NCBI RefSeq assembly: GCF_018687575.1
Contig: NZ_CP061297.1
Coordinates: 1,370,821-1,434,820, forward strand
Reading direction: 5' to 3'
Origin: Polynucleobacter asymbioticus
Lineage (GTDB): Bacteria > Pseudomonadota > Gammaproteobacteria > Burkholderiales > Burkholderiaceae
DNA length: 64,000 nucleotides
Part shown: one piece after another, positions 30,207-38,294 of the stretch
How positions within the stretch are numbered: the first letter of the stretch is position 1
How the letters are laid out: every line of letters begins with the position of its first letter
Position numbers and translations under genes: made by a program
Notes under the pieces: generated by a model
The model's input: the letters and a program-made list of their open reading frames with translations, nothing else
What the model was told of the DNA's origin: nothing
Database searches by the model: none

Positions 30207-30231
30207 ATAGAGCTTCCAATGCATGAACTCC

Positions 30232-30590
30232 GGGGTCGACATGGTTTCGACGTGGATTACAAAGCATCAAGGGCATACCGAGGACCCGTTATCTCGTAAA
30301 TCAATGGGAATGCAATAACTGCAAACGACGAACGTTTCGCACTAGCCGCTTAATTGCGGTTGCCCCTGAACTGACTCTCTCTTGGGTCAGCTAGCGCAAG
30401 CTAGATCAGGGTCATTTACAAGAGATAAGATCATTTCATGTCACGGGGAATGATTCGAAAACTAAGTGAATCGCCAGCGTGGAACATGTCAGTCTGTGAC
30501 TAGCTAGCTAAATTAAATGACATGACTAAGTATGTAGAACTTGTTGTAGAGGATTTGCGGACGCGGGTTCGATTCCCGCCGACTCCACCA
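30232..30590 (+). ncRNA. ssrA: Transfer-messenger RNA (tmRNA, SsrA)
   Basis: Rescues stalled ribosomes by acting first as alanyl-tRNA and then as mRNA for a degradation tag. The 5' end GGGGTCG (30232-30238) pairs with CGACTCC (30580-30586) as the acceptor stem, and an encoded ACCA-type 3' end closes the gene at 30590. The T arm GGGTTCGATTCCC is just before. The tag reading frame starts at GCA 30321 and reads ANDERFALAA then TAA (30351-30353), the betaproteobacterial tag form. It is a one-piece, not permuted, tmRNA. Length 359 nt. Confidence 0.97.
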
Positions 30591-30620
30591 ATTAGCAGTC
30601 AATTGATTTGATCAATAGTC

Positions 30621-30650
30621 AAACGCCACCTTCTTGGGTGGCGTTTTTCT
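30621..30650 (+). terminator. Intrinsic terminator after ssrA
   Basis: Perfect 10-bp stem AAACGCCACC/GGTGGCGTTT (30621-30630 with 30637-30646) and a T run. It also separates ssrA from the convergent dehydratase gene. Confidence 0.88.
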
Positions 30651-30682
30651 TTGCTGCTATTTTTTACTTCGCATACATTGGA

Positions 30683-32434
30683 TTAACGCTTGGGTGTTTT
30701 ACCAACCATCTTTGCAGCTCTCAAGAAATCAAAGTCAACACCCTTATCCGCCTGTGTCACTGTATCCAAAAATAGCTTTAAGTAACCACGCTCTGCAGTG
30801 GGCTCAATCACTGGGTTTTCTTTTGCACGCTTAGCCAACTCTTCCTCAGAGACCAATAAACTAATCTCACGATTTTTTACGCTCAAGCGAATGTGATCGC
30901 CATTCATTACATGCGCGAGTGGCCCACCGACTGCAGCTTCTGGAGTCACGTGCAACACAATTGTTCCAAACGCCGTTCCACTCATACGACCATCAGAGAT
31001 ACGAACGATATCTTTCACACCAGCACGCGCAAGCTTCATTGGAATCGGAATGTATCCTGCCTCAGGCATGCCAGGTGCACCTTTAGGGCCAATATTCTTG
31101 AGCACCAAAATATCATCTGCCGTGACATCTAAGTCTGGGCTATCAATTCGATTAGCAAGATCCTCACTATTCTCAAAGACGACTGCGCGACCTTCATGCT
31201 CCATGAGTTTTTCATGGGCTGCAGATTGCTTGATGATAGCGCCGCCAGGGGCAAGGTTCCCATGCAAGACCGCAATACTGCCGCGTGGATAAATTGGGTT
31301 ATCGAACTGGCGAACCACATCCTGCTTAAAGCTTGGTGGAGCTGCATCAATCTCTTCACCTAAAGTGCGGCCAGTCACCGTCATTGCATTCAGCTTCAAC
31401 AAAGGCTTTAGCTGACGCAACAAGGTTGTCATGCCACCGGCATCATGGAAGTTCTCCATATAGTGATCACCAGATGGTTTCAAATCAACCAGTACCGGCG
31501 TCTCGTCACCCATCTTATCGAGAGCATCTAAGTCAATTTCTAGACCCATACGTCCAGCGATAGCGGCTAAGTGAACAATGCCATTAGTTGATCCGCCAAT
31601 CGCTAGCAAAACACGCATTGCATTTTCAAAAGCGTCCGCAGTTAATACTTTGTCAATGGTTAAACCATCTTTTGCCATCTGTACTGCACGAGTACCGGTC
31701 TCTTCTGCAATTCGAATGCGATCTGCCGTTACCGCTGGTGGGCTAGCCCCTCCAGGCACGGTCATACCCAGTGCCTCAGAGATGCAAGCCATCGTACTAG
31801 CGGTACCCATCACTGAGCAGGTACCAACACTCGCCACCAACTGATCATTGACTTCATCTTTTTCAGCTTCATCAATTTCACCAGCGCGGAATTTTCCCCA
31901 ATAGCGGCGACAGTCGGTGCACGCACCTACGCGCTCACTTCGATGCGAACCAGTTAGCATTGAACCAGTGATTAACTGAATGGCAGGTAAGCCCGCTGAG
32001 GCCGCACCCATCATTTGTGCCGGCACTGTTTTATCGCAACCACCAATCATGACTACCGCATCCATTGGTTGAGCGCGTAGCATCTCCTCGGTATCCATGG
32101 ACATCAGGTTACGCAAATACATACTGGTCGGGGCAGCAAAGCTTTCATGAATGGAAATCGTCGGAAAATCCATCGGCAAACCGCCCGCCAACATCACGCC
32201 GCGTTTTACAGCCTCAATTAACTGCGGCATATTGCCATGACAGGGGTTGTAAGCACTGCCAGTATTGATGATCCCAATCACAGGACGATCTAAGGCGCTA
32301 TTGGTGTAGCCAGCACCCTTGATAAATGCCTTACGTAAAAATAAAGAGAAGCCTTTATCACCATAACTTGTTAAACCCTTACGCAAGCCACTTTCGCTTG
32401 CCTGCTTTTTCTCTTTACTCTTATCGGTTGTCAT
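30683..32434 (-). CDS. IlvD/Edd family dehydratase (dihydroxy-acid or sugar-acid dehydratase)
   Basis: Iron-sulfur dehydratase of 583 residues. Three cysteines expected to bind the cluster are Cys65 (NPCHGN), Cys133 (GGCDKTVPAQ) and Cys206 (GTCSVMGTASTM). The GTCSVMGTASTM form, the ERVGACTDC stretch and the AGEID motif resemble the aldonate/pentonate dehydratase subgroup more than E. coli IlvD (which has SCSGMFTANSM), so it could dehydrate a sugar acid rather than serve valine/isoleucine synthesis. It may do both, and no other ilv gene is near. The gene behind it on the same strand encodes a Bug binding protein, 54 bp away. Confidence 0.8.
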   Translation of the reverse strand: MTTDKSKEKKQASESGLRKGLTSYGDKGFSLFLRKAFIKGAGYTNSALDRPVIGIINTGSAYNPCHGNMPQLIEAVKRGVMLAGGLPMDFPTISIHESFAAPTSMYLRNLMSMDTEEMLRAQPMDAVVMIGGCDKTVPAQMMGAASAGLPAIQLITGSMLTGSHRSERVGACTDCRRYWGKFRAGEIDEAEKDEVNDQLVASVGTCSVMGTASTMACISEALGMTVPGGASPPAVTADRIRIAEETGTRAVQMAKDGLTIDKVLTADAFENAMRVLLAIGGSTNGIVHLAAIAGRMGLEIDLDALDKMGDETPVLVDLKPSGDHYMENFHDAGGMTTLLRQLKPLLKLNAMTVTGRTLGEEIDAAPPSFKQDVVRQFDNPIYPRGSIAVLHGNLAPGGAIIKQSAAHEKLMEHEGRAVVFENSEDLANRIDSPDLDVTADDILVLKNIGPKGAPGMPEAGYIPIPMKLARAGVKDIVRISDGRMSGTAFGTIVLHVTPEAAVGGPLAHVMNGDHIRLSVKNREISLLVSEEELAKRAKENPVIEPTAERGYLKLFLDTVTQADKGVDFDFLRAAKMVGKTPKR

Positions 32435-32488
32435 AAAACATTCTTTAATTTAAAAATAGTGAACTCAATTTTGATATTCAGTCGGCTC

Positions 32489-33478
32489 TTATTCAGCCTT
32501 AATATCTGCATCTTTAATGACTTTTTCCCAGCGCTTCACCTCACCCGCTAACAAGGTTGCAGATTGTTTTGGCCTTGTTGGAGCTGCAGCGTAAACACCC
32601 TGCTTTAAGAATGCTTCTTTAACTTCTGGATTTACTAGTAACTTAGCAATCGCAGTATTCAACTGATCGATGATCGCCACGGGTGTGCCAGTTGGCGCCA
32701 ACACACCAAAGGTGGAGCTAACCTCTAATGCAGGCATACCCGATTCAGCTGTCGTAGGCACATCAGGCAACATTGAAATGCGCTTTGCAGTAGTGACAGC
32801 TAATGGTCGGAGTTGTCCAGAGGTAATAAACGGTAGCGCAGCTGGAACCGTTTCCACCATCAAGTTGACCTGACCTGCAACCAAATCAGTCATCGCTGGT
32901 CCACTACCCTTATAAGGAACATGTGTAATTTTTAAGCCAGCTTCTCGCTGGAAAATTTCGGCGCCCATACGTTGAGGAGCTCCAGGGCCTGATGAGGCGT
33001 AATTCATCTTATCTGGATTGGCTTTTGCATACTCGACTAAGCCTTTTAATGTTCTTACAGGAACATTGGGATTAACAACCACTACCAAAGGTACTGAACC
33101 CACAATCATGACCGGTGAAAAATCCTTGAGAAGGTCGTAGCGCAACTTGCCTTTTTCAAGGGTTGCCATAGTCGAGTGTGAGGTCACAGCGCCCATTAAT
33201 AAGGTGTAACCATCTGGACTTGCTTTAGCAACGGCCTCTGCTCCGATATTGCCGCCAGCGCCACCGCGGTTTTCAACAATGACTTGCTGCCCTAGGGAGT
33301 CCCCAAGATTCTTAGCCAGAATGCGCCCGATCACGTCGGTAGCCCCTCCTGGGGGATAGGGAACAACTAGTTTAATTGGCCTATCCGGATAAGCGGCATG
33401 CACCATGCCAGAAAAACCCAGGACTAGGGCTAACTGAACAATGGAACGGCACAATCTACCTGCTTGAAAGTTGATCAT
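32489..33478 (-). CDS. Bug-family (tripartite tricarboxylate transporter) substrate-binding protein
   Basis: Periplasmic solute receptor of 329 residues. A signal peptide is cut near VHA at about residue 28. The mature part shows the family blocks YPDRPIKLVVPYPPGGATDVIGR, VENRGGAGGNIGAEAVAKASPDGYTLLMG and MNYASSGPGAPQRMGAEIFQREAG. Bug proteins bind carboxylates and related small molecules, and usually outnumber the TctAB membrane parts; no TctA or TctB is next to it. Being transcribed before the dehydratase, it may deliver the acid that enzyme acts on; that is an inference. Confidence 0.92.
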   Translation of the reverse strand: MINFQAGRLCRSIVQLALVLGFSGMVHAAYPDRPIKLVVPYPPGGATDVIGRILAKNLGDSLGQQVIVENRGGAGGNIGAEAVAKASPDGYTLLMGAVTSHSTMATLEKGKLRYDLLKDFSPVMIVGSVPLVVVVNPNVPVRTLKGLVEYAKANPDKMNYASSGPGAPQRMGAEIFQREAGLKITHVPYKGSGPAMTDLVAGQVNLMVETVPAALPFITSGQLRPLAVTTAKRISMLPDVPTTAESGMPALEVSSTFGVLAPTGTPVAIIDQLNTAIAKLLVNPEVKEAFLKQGVYAAAPTRPKQSATLLAGEVKRWEKVIKDADIKAE

Positions 33479-33589
33479 TTTTGTCTCCTTGAAACATCTT
33501 TATTTTTTATGATTTCAATATACTAAACTTTTACTAATCTCAGCACTTGAGCGTGCTAACCTTCCTCAATTCTCTCCACAAGGATCGCC

Positions 33590-34012
33590 ATGTCTAACAT
33601 TCAACCCTTCCATCTTGCGTTTCCAGTGGACAACCTAGCCGCTGCGCGAACTTTTTATGGCAAGACCTTAGGCTGCCCAGAAGGGCGCAGTTCGGATGAG
33701 TGGATTGATTTTGATTTCTTCGGACATCAGCTTGTTGCCCACCTCGCACCTGAAGAATGCGGCCATGCGAGCTCAAATGAGGTTGACGGACATCAAGTTC
33801 CGGTAAAACATTTTGGAGTTGTGCTGACGATGCAAGATTGGCATGCCCTAGCTGATCGCCTACGTAATAGCGGCATGAAGTTCATCATTGAACCCCAAAT
33901 TCGCTTTAAGGGGATGGTTGGCGAACAGGCAACAATGTTCTTCCTCGATCCCGCTGGCAATGCCCTGGAATTCAAAGCATTTGAAGATCCAAGCCAGCTA
34001 TTTGCAAAATAA
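33590..34012 (+). CDS. VOC-family protein (glyoxalase/dioxygenase fold)
   Basis: A 140-residue metal-binding protein with two betaalphabetabetabeta modules: [22 protein letters not shown] at the start, [24 protein letters not shown] in the middle and [15 protein letters not shown] near the end. Candidate metal ligands are the His of the first module, the His of HFGV and the Glu of ALEFK. Substrate unknown. It is read divergently from the Bug gene across 111 bp. Confidence 0.8.
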   Translation: MSNIQPFHLAFPVDNLAAARTFYGKTLGCPEGRSSDEWIDFDFFGHQLVAHLAPEECGHASSNEVDGHQVPVKHFGVVLTMQDWHALADRLRNSGMKFIIEPQIRFKGMVGEQATMFFLDPAGNALEFKAFEDPSQLFAK

Positions 34013-34030
34013 TTGACTTGGATGATTGGA

Positions 34031-34056
34031 CTACCAATTTTTAAAAGAATTGGTAG
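34031..34056. terminator. Inverted repeat over the receptor stop codon
   Basis: Perfect 9-bp arms CTACCAATT/AATTGGTAG with an 8-nt spacer that holds the stop codon of the TonB-dependent receptor gene. It sits between two convergent genes, so it could stop transcription from both sides, but neither side has a good T run. Confidence 0.4.
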
Positions 34057-36098
34057 CTCATACCCGCCTGAAAGTTTAAGGGTGCACCAGCAAATATCCC
34101 ATCTGGACTTCTGCTAGAAATATAACGTCGATTTAATAGATTATTGACGACCCCAAATACTTTTAAAGCCTTATTCACCTCATAATTAACACTCCAGTTC
34201 ACAGTCGTGATCGAAGGAATCTCCCCCAAAGTACCAATCGCATTTTGAACCACAGTATTCGCGGAATCTGCGTATTGGGGTGATAGGTAATTGAGACTCA
34301 GCAGTGTTTTAAAACCATTTTTCTGATAATTGACCCCTAGGTTTGAAACCAGCTTGGCGGTATACGGAATTCGATTTCCATCTTTACCCATAGAGGAATT
34401 TCCCACAAACCTTGCAACAGGGATGTAAGTAAGATTTCCATTAAGTCCCCATCCTCCAGCTAGTTGATACCCCAAAGCCAACTCCGTACCTTGATGCAAA
34501 CTCTTGCCGCCATTTGCCTTAGTAATACCTGAGGCTAGACTTTGATTCACAATCTGATTGCTAAAGTTCATACTAAAAACAGCTGCGTCATATGTGAAGC
34601 CCGCATTTTTACCCCGCAATCCGAATTCAACATTAGTAGAACGCTCTGGATCTAGTTGCTGATCTACACCTTTTTCACTGATAGCAGTTGCGAGCTGTGC
34701 CGGTGCAAACCCTTTGTACATGCTGGAATAAATCTGTAGCTCTGGCGCAATCTGCCAAGTTGCTCCAATTTGGGGAACAGATTCGAGGTTTTTGGCACTC
34801 CCCGAAGTATTGGTGATGATGTTATTTCTACTCTGTCGGTAACTCTCGAGTCGCAACCCAGGAATAATGGCTAAGTTCTTACTGAGTAAGAAACGATTCT
34901 GCAGATACATTGCCATTGAGTTAGCCTTGTTTTCCTCGTGACCCAAAACACTGCCGGACTTCAGGAAACTAGTAGAGCCCACCATTTGATTAATTTGTGA
35001 TTCAGTGTGCAGGCGTATTCCAAACTCCAGCTCGTTATCAATCCCCATAGCATTGAAGGCTTGATTCAAGCGGGAGTCCACCCCCAACATTTGGAACTCA
35101 CGATTACGCCCGAACATGCAGTTAGTGGAACCATTGCAGGGGTTGAAGACTGTTTGATCAGCATTTCGGGCAGCAACACTTTGCCGCCAATAGTCACGAT
35201 CCAATTTACTCCAATAGACCAGAGTATTGAGCTTCGTACCATGGCCAATCTCCCAGGAGTGATTGAGGTCAACTGCATTTCGTTGTGTAACGAAATAATC
35301 ATTTGGTGCCGGGTTTGAAGAATACTTACCGATGTATTGATTTGGTCTTAAGCCTACGTACGAAGTATTGATATTGTTGTCGTAGTGGGTGTACTTCAGA
35401 CTAAGCCATTGATCCTGATCAATGGCTATCCCACCCTTAAATAAAATATCGTACATCTTGTAACCATTTGCCTGATAACCATCAGACTCTGATTTGATGA
35501 TGTTGATCCCTGCAACTGCGCCATTTGATTCAGACTTACCGCCTGCCTCAATCTGAGCCAATCGATAACCATAATTACCAGCCTTACCAGATAACTTAAA
35601 CCCTTGTTCAGGCGTCTTGGTAAGGTAGTTAATGACACCACCAATATTCGAAGGGCCATACTGAAGTCCAGACGCACCTTTGAGCACCTCTATTCCACTC
35701 ATGCGGTCCACGGGAGGACTGTAATAAGACGCGCTGGAAATAAACAGGCTTGGGTGAATTGGTGCGCCATCCTCTAAGAGCAATACTTTTTGGCTGCGGC
35801 TAGGATTCAAGCCGCGTATACCAATATTTGGTATTGAGCCGAGCCCACCCTCGTCTCCACGAATAGTGACACCTGGAACCGTCTTTAGTGCATCTTGAAG
35901 CGATAGGGGCTGAAGTATCTCTAATTGTTGTTGATCGATAACATCAACTGTGCCGGGAATCTTCGAGCGTGCACCCTCCTCTCGACCCACAATATCTATT
36001 CGCGGTAACTCCACATCTTGAGCATAAACACTCATCGCCAATGTCCCTCCATACGCCAATATGGCGCTTGAGGCCAAAGCCATTCCTTGCTGCTTCAT
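34041..36098 (-). CDS. TonB-dependent outer membrane receptor (iron siderophore or chelate type)
   Basis: A 685-residue receptor. The signal peptide ends near SVYA; the plug domain follows (PRIDIVGREEG as TonB box region, then IPGTVDVIDQQQLE, SLQDALKTVPGVTIRG and NIGIRGLNPSRSQKVLLLEDGAPIHP), then a 22-strand barrel ending in FQAGMSYQFF with terminal Phe. Plug features resemble FecA-like iron(III)-chelate receptors but no signalling extension or FecIR is present. I start at the ATG 36096-36098, which has GGAG 7 nt upstream, rather than the TTG two codons earlier. It ends the Fur-controlled tonB-hemP operon. Confidence 0.9.
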   Translation of the reverse strand: MKQQGMALASSAILAYGGTLAMSVYAQDVELPRIDIVGREEGARSKIPGTVDVIDQQQLEILQPLSLQDALKTVPGVTIRGDEGGLGSIPNIGIRGLNPSRSQKVLLLEDGAPIHPSLFISSASYYSPPVDRMSGIEVLKGASGLQYGPSNIGGVINYLTKTPEQGFKLSGKAGNYGYRLAQIEAGGKSESNGAVAGINIIKSESDGYQANGYKMYDILFKGGIAIDQDQWLSLKYTHYDNNINTSYVGLRPNQYIGKYSSNPAPNDYFVTQRNAVDLNHSWEIGHGTKLNTLVYWSKLDRDYWRQSVAARNADQTVFNPCNGSTNCMFGRNREFQMLGVDSRLNQAFNAMGIDNELEFGIRLHTESQINQMVGSTSFLKSGSVLGHEENKANSMAMYLQNRFLLSKNLAIIPGLRLESYRQSRNNIITNTSGSAKNLESVPQIGATWQIAPELQIYSSMYKGFAPAQLATAISEKGVDQQLDPERSTNVEFGLRGKNAGFTYDAAVFSMNFSNQIVNQSLASGITKANGGKSLHQGTELALGYQLAGGWGLNGNLTYIPVARFVGNSSMGKDGNRIPYTAKLVSNLGVNYQKNGFKTLLSLNYLSPQYADSANTVVQNAIGTLGEIPSITTVNWSVNYEVNKALKVFGVVNNLLNRRYISSRSPDGIFAGAPLNFQAGMSYQFF

Positions 36099-36183
36099 AT
36101 GCAATCTCCAGAGATATAAACAAAAAATCGCTGGCTACTTGCATATCAAAAATACGTTTGCTGGCTAAAAGGGGTACGGTTTT

Positions 36184-36360
36184 TTACTTGGTCAAAATTA
36201 ACTTTCCAAGCTTGGTAATACTTAAAACGTATCGCTGATCATCATGGACAATCACGACCGACTTTTCTTTTCCAAGTAAGTTTGCACTGGGTATCACCTT
36301 GCCAACAATAGAGCCGTAACTGGAAACTGCTTGAGCAAGATCGTCAATACGCTCACTCAT
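36184..36360 (-). CDS. hemP: Hemin uptake protein HemP
   Basis: A 58-residue protein of the HemP/HmuP family, which in Burkholderia and rhizobia acts in heme uptake and as an activator of heme receptor genes. It matches the family C-terminus: LLGKEKSVVIVHDDQRYVL and the closing GKLILTK. The longest frame starts at 36411 inside tonB; the ATG at 36358-36360, one base after the tonB stop and with GGAG upstream, gives the true family length. Tonb and hemP are therefore tightly coupled. Being under the Fur box suggests expression in low iron. Confidence 0.85.
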   Translation of the reverse strand: MSERIDDLAQAVSSYGSIVGKVIPSANLLGKEKSVVIVHDDQRYVLSITKLGKLILTK

Positions 36361-36361
36361 T

Positions 36362-36955
36362 TCAGGACTCCAATTGAAAGTGGATTGGCAATTGATAACA
36401 CTCAGATACATTTTCTGATGTCGTACTCAAAGCTGAAAATCTCCAAGCCTTTACAGCCTCCATAGCTGATCGATCTAGGTTTTGATATCCAGAGCTTTGG
36501 CTGAGTCGTACGCTCTCGACAAAGCCGTGAGATCCAATACATAACCTTAGATGAACCGATCCTTGCTCACCCATGCGCCGACTCGCAAGCGGGTAAGGAG
36601 GTTTTGGGTTGAAAAATAAACTCCTTTGAGCAAGCCCCTGATCGCCTTGTTTTGATGGCGATCCACTACTGGCAACCCTCTGTGTCTCACCCTTGCCTTG
36701 AGTGGCGCCAGAAGTAGTGGCGATAATGACATTAGCATCACGATGATTTGATCTTAGTGTGGGGACATTTAGCTGATTTTGAGATTGAGAGCGATGCTCA
36801 CCAAGCTTTAGGCTGACGGTAATAACCTCTTGCAAATCGGGGTTCAACACTCTGAATGGATGATGCAAAATCCAAATCACTAAGCCTGCATGAACTGCAA
36901 TCACCAAACAAACAAATGGGAAATATCTTTCAATGGTTGATTGCTGAGTCTTCAA
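36362..36955 (-). CDS. tonB: TonB family energy transducer
   Basis: Links proton-motive force to the outer-membrane receptor. The 197 residues have one N-terminal membrane helix (about 12-31, with the His of VIAVHAGLVIWIL matching the conserved transmembrane His of TonB) and a C-terminal TonB domain, FNPKPPYPLASRRMGEQGSVHLR through AVKAWRFS. The spacer is Ser/Gln/Asn-rich rather than Pro/Lys-rich. The start is TTG with AAAGG upstream. There is no exbB or exbD beside it, so it must borrow a proton channel from elsewhere in the genome. Confidence 0.87.
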   Translation of the reverse strand: MKTQQSTIERYFPFVCLVIAVHAGLVIWILHHPFRVLNPDLQEVITVSLKLGEHRSQSQNQLNVPTLRSNHRDANVIIATTSGATQGKGETQRVASSGSPSKQGDQGLAQRSLFFNPKPPYPLASRRMGEQGSVHLRLCIGSHGFVESVRLSQSSGYQNLDRSAMEAVKAWRFSALSTTSENVSECYQLPIHFQLES

Positions 36956-36992
36956 AAAACACCTTTACATACATCGATACATTTACATTAGA

Positions 36993-37039
36993 TGATAATT
37001 ATTCTCATTTATTGTATGTAACAGCATGAGTATTAACAA
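36993..37039 (-). promoter_or_regulatory. Promoter with Fur box upstream of tonB-hemP-receptor
   Basis: On the minus strand: -35 TTGTTA (37034-37039), 17-bp spacer, -10 TACAAT (37011-37016). Directly downstream, over the start point, lies TGATAATTATTCTCA (plus-strand sense, 36993-37007), which fits the Fur 7-1-7 motif TGATAAT-n-ATTATCA with one mismatch. Repression by Fe-Fur is therefore expected. Confidence 0.75.
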
Positions 37040-37056
37040 CCCCTGAAGTTAAGGGG
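37040..37056 (-). terminator. Weak hairpin after the methyltransferase gene
   Basis: CCCCT/AGGGG stem (37040-37044 with 37052-37056), 7-nt loop, followed on the minus strand by TTGTTAAT. It overlaps the edge of the tonB promoter and may keep methyltransferase transcripts out of it. Confidence 0.35.
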
Positions 37057-37100
37057 GTGAATACCGTAGGGATATTAGAATTTTGTGAAAGTAATAAAAA

Positions 37101-38291
37101 TTACTTAACTGCCAGACGCCACAAAGAAGTTGTTTCAGCAGATCTCGCAAAGTACAGCAGATCGGATTGATCAAACGGCTTACTGTGTTTTGGCTTCGTG
37201 TCGATACGGCTAATCACCTTAAGGTCCGCTCTATCAATCCACTCTAGCAATTCTTGCCTGGATCTTAGGCCGAGATGCTCAGCTAAGTCAGACAAAATTA
37301 ACCAGCCCTCTCCATTTGGTAGCAAATGGTTTTTCAAACCATCTAAAAATCCTTTGAGCATTTGACTGTCGGGGTCATACACTGCATGCTCAAGAGTAGA
37401 GCTTGGTCTTGCTGGCACCCAAGGCGGATTACACACAATCAAAGTAGCCTTTCCTGCTGGAAATAAATTGGCTTTCATAATCTCTACTTGAGAATTTAAA
37501 TTCAAAAGTGCAATATTTTCTTTAGCGCATGCAAGCGCCCTGCCATCTAGATCGGTAGCGATAATATTATTGATGCCGCGCATAGCCAGGATCACTGACA
37601 GGACACCAGTACCAGTGCCAATATCGAAGGCTAATGACTCAGCCTCCAAGGCTTGGGGTAGAGGAGCGCTGCAAACTAACTCGAGATACTCACCGCGTAT
37701 CGGCGAAAAAACTCCGTAATGGGGATAGATAAAAATAGGTTCGCCTTCCTCATCAGCAAGGACCGGCACACCATTTTTACGCCACTCATGCGCACTGATT
37801 ACCCCTAAGAGCTCGCGCATGGAAATCACATAGGGGTCACTAGTTGAACCATAGGCCTCAAGGCAAGCTATTGCTACATCAGGAGCTCTTCGCAAAGGGA
37901 TGGAGTGATCGGCATTGCACTCAATCAGCAACATACCCAGCACCCGCGCCCGCTGTGACTGAATCAAGCGATGCTTATTAAATAAATCAATCGGTGATGG
38001 CGCCTGAGAAGTCTTAGAAGATGGATCTACCCTCTTGCTTGCACGCTTAGATTTCTTGGAGGGTTTATCAATGCGCCTTACTAAGGCTTGTAGTAGCTGA
38101 CGGGCATTTTGGAAATCACCTCGCCATAAGATGGCAGTTCCCTCACAAGCTAAATGATAAGCATCGTCCGCTGTGAGAGTGTCATCAGCAATGACTAATT
38201 TTTTATGAGGCGCTATGCCATTTTCAGAATGCCAAACCGCTGAACAGGTCTGGCCGCCCTCTTCCCAGTGAATGGAACTGCTCTGATTCAT
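37101..38291 (-). CDS. Class I SAM-dependent methyltransferase (PrmC/RlmG-like, NPPW motif)
   Basis: A 396-residue protein with a C-terminal SAM domain: motif I LAFDIGTGTGVLSVILAMRG (about 216-235), ATDLDGRALACAKENI, and the catalytic LIVCNPPWVPARP (about 279-291), which marks methylation of an exocyclic nitrogen or glutamine. The N-terminal 200 residues look unrelated to known PrmC parts and contain a Lys/Ser-rich linker near 75-95. Target unknown: rRNA, protein glutamine or another N-atom. It starts 3 bp past the AhpD-like gene. Confidence 0.75.
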   Translation of the reverse strand: MNQSSSIHWEEGGQTCSAVWHSENGIAPHKKLVIADDTLTADDAYHLACEGTAILWRGDFQNARQLLQALVRRIDKPSKKSKRASKRVDPSSKTSQAPSPIDLFNKHRLIQSQRARVLGMLLIECNADHSIPLRRAPDVAIACLEAYGSTSDPYVISMRELLGVISAHEWRKNGVPVLADEEGEPIFIYPHYGVFSPIRGEYLELVCSAPLPQALEAESLAFDIGTGTGVLSVILAMRGINNIIATDLDGRALACAKENIALLNLNSQVEIMKANLFPAGKATLIVCNPPWVPARPSSTLEHAVYDPDSQMLKGFLDGLKNHLLPNGEGWLILSDLAEHLGLRSRQELLEWIDRADLKVISRIDTKPKHSKPFDQSDLLYFARSAETTSLWRLAVK

Positions 38292-38294
38292 GAA

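Noticed and set aside
30232..30590. Ordinary tRNA gene with the T arm near 30564-30580
   Set aside because: The tRNA-like end belongs to the tmRNA; no separate anticodon arm is present. I found no tRNA gene in the window.
30683..32434. Naming the dehydratase ilvD outright
   Set aside because: Its cluster motifs match the sugar-acid dehydratase subgroup at least as well, and no other ilv gene is nearby.
36361..36411. Longer hemP start at 36411
   Set aside because: It overlaps the end of tonB; the ATG at 36360 has its own Shine-Dalgarno and gives the normal HemP length.
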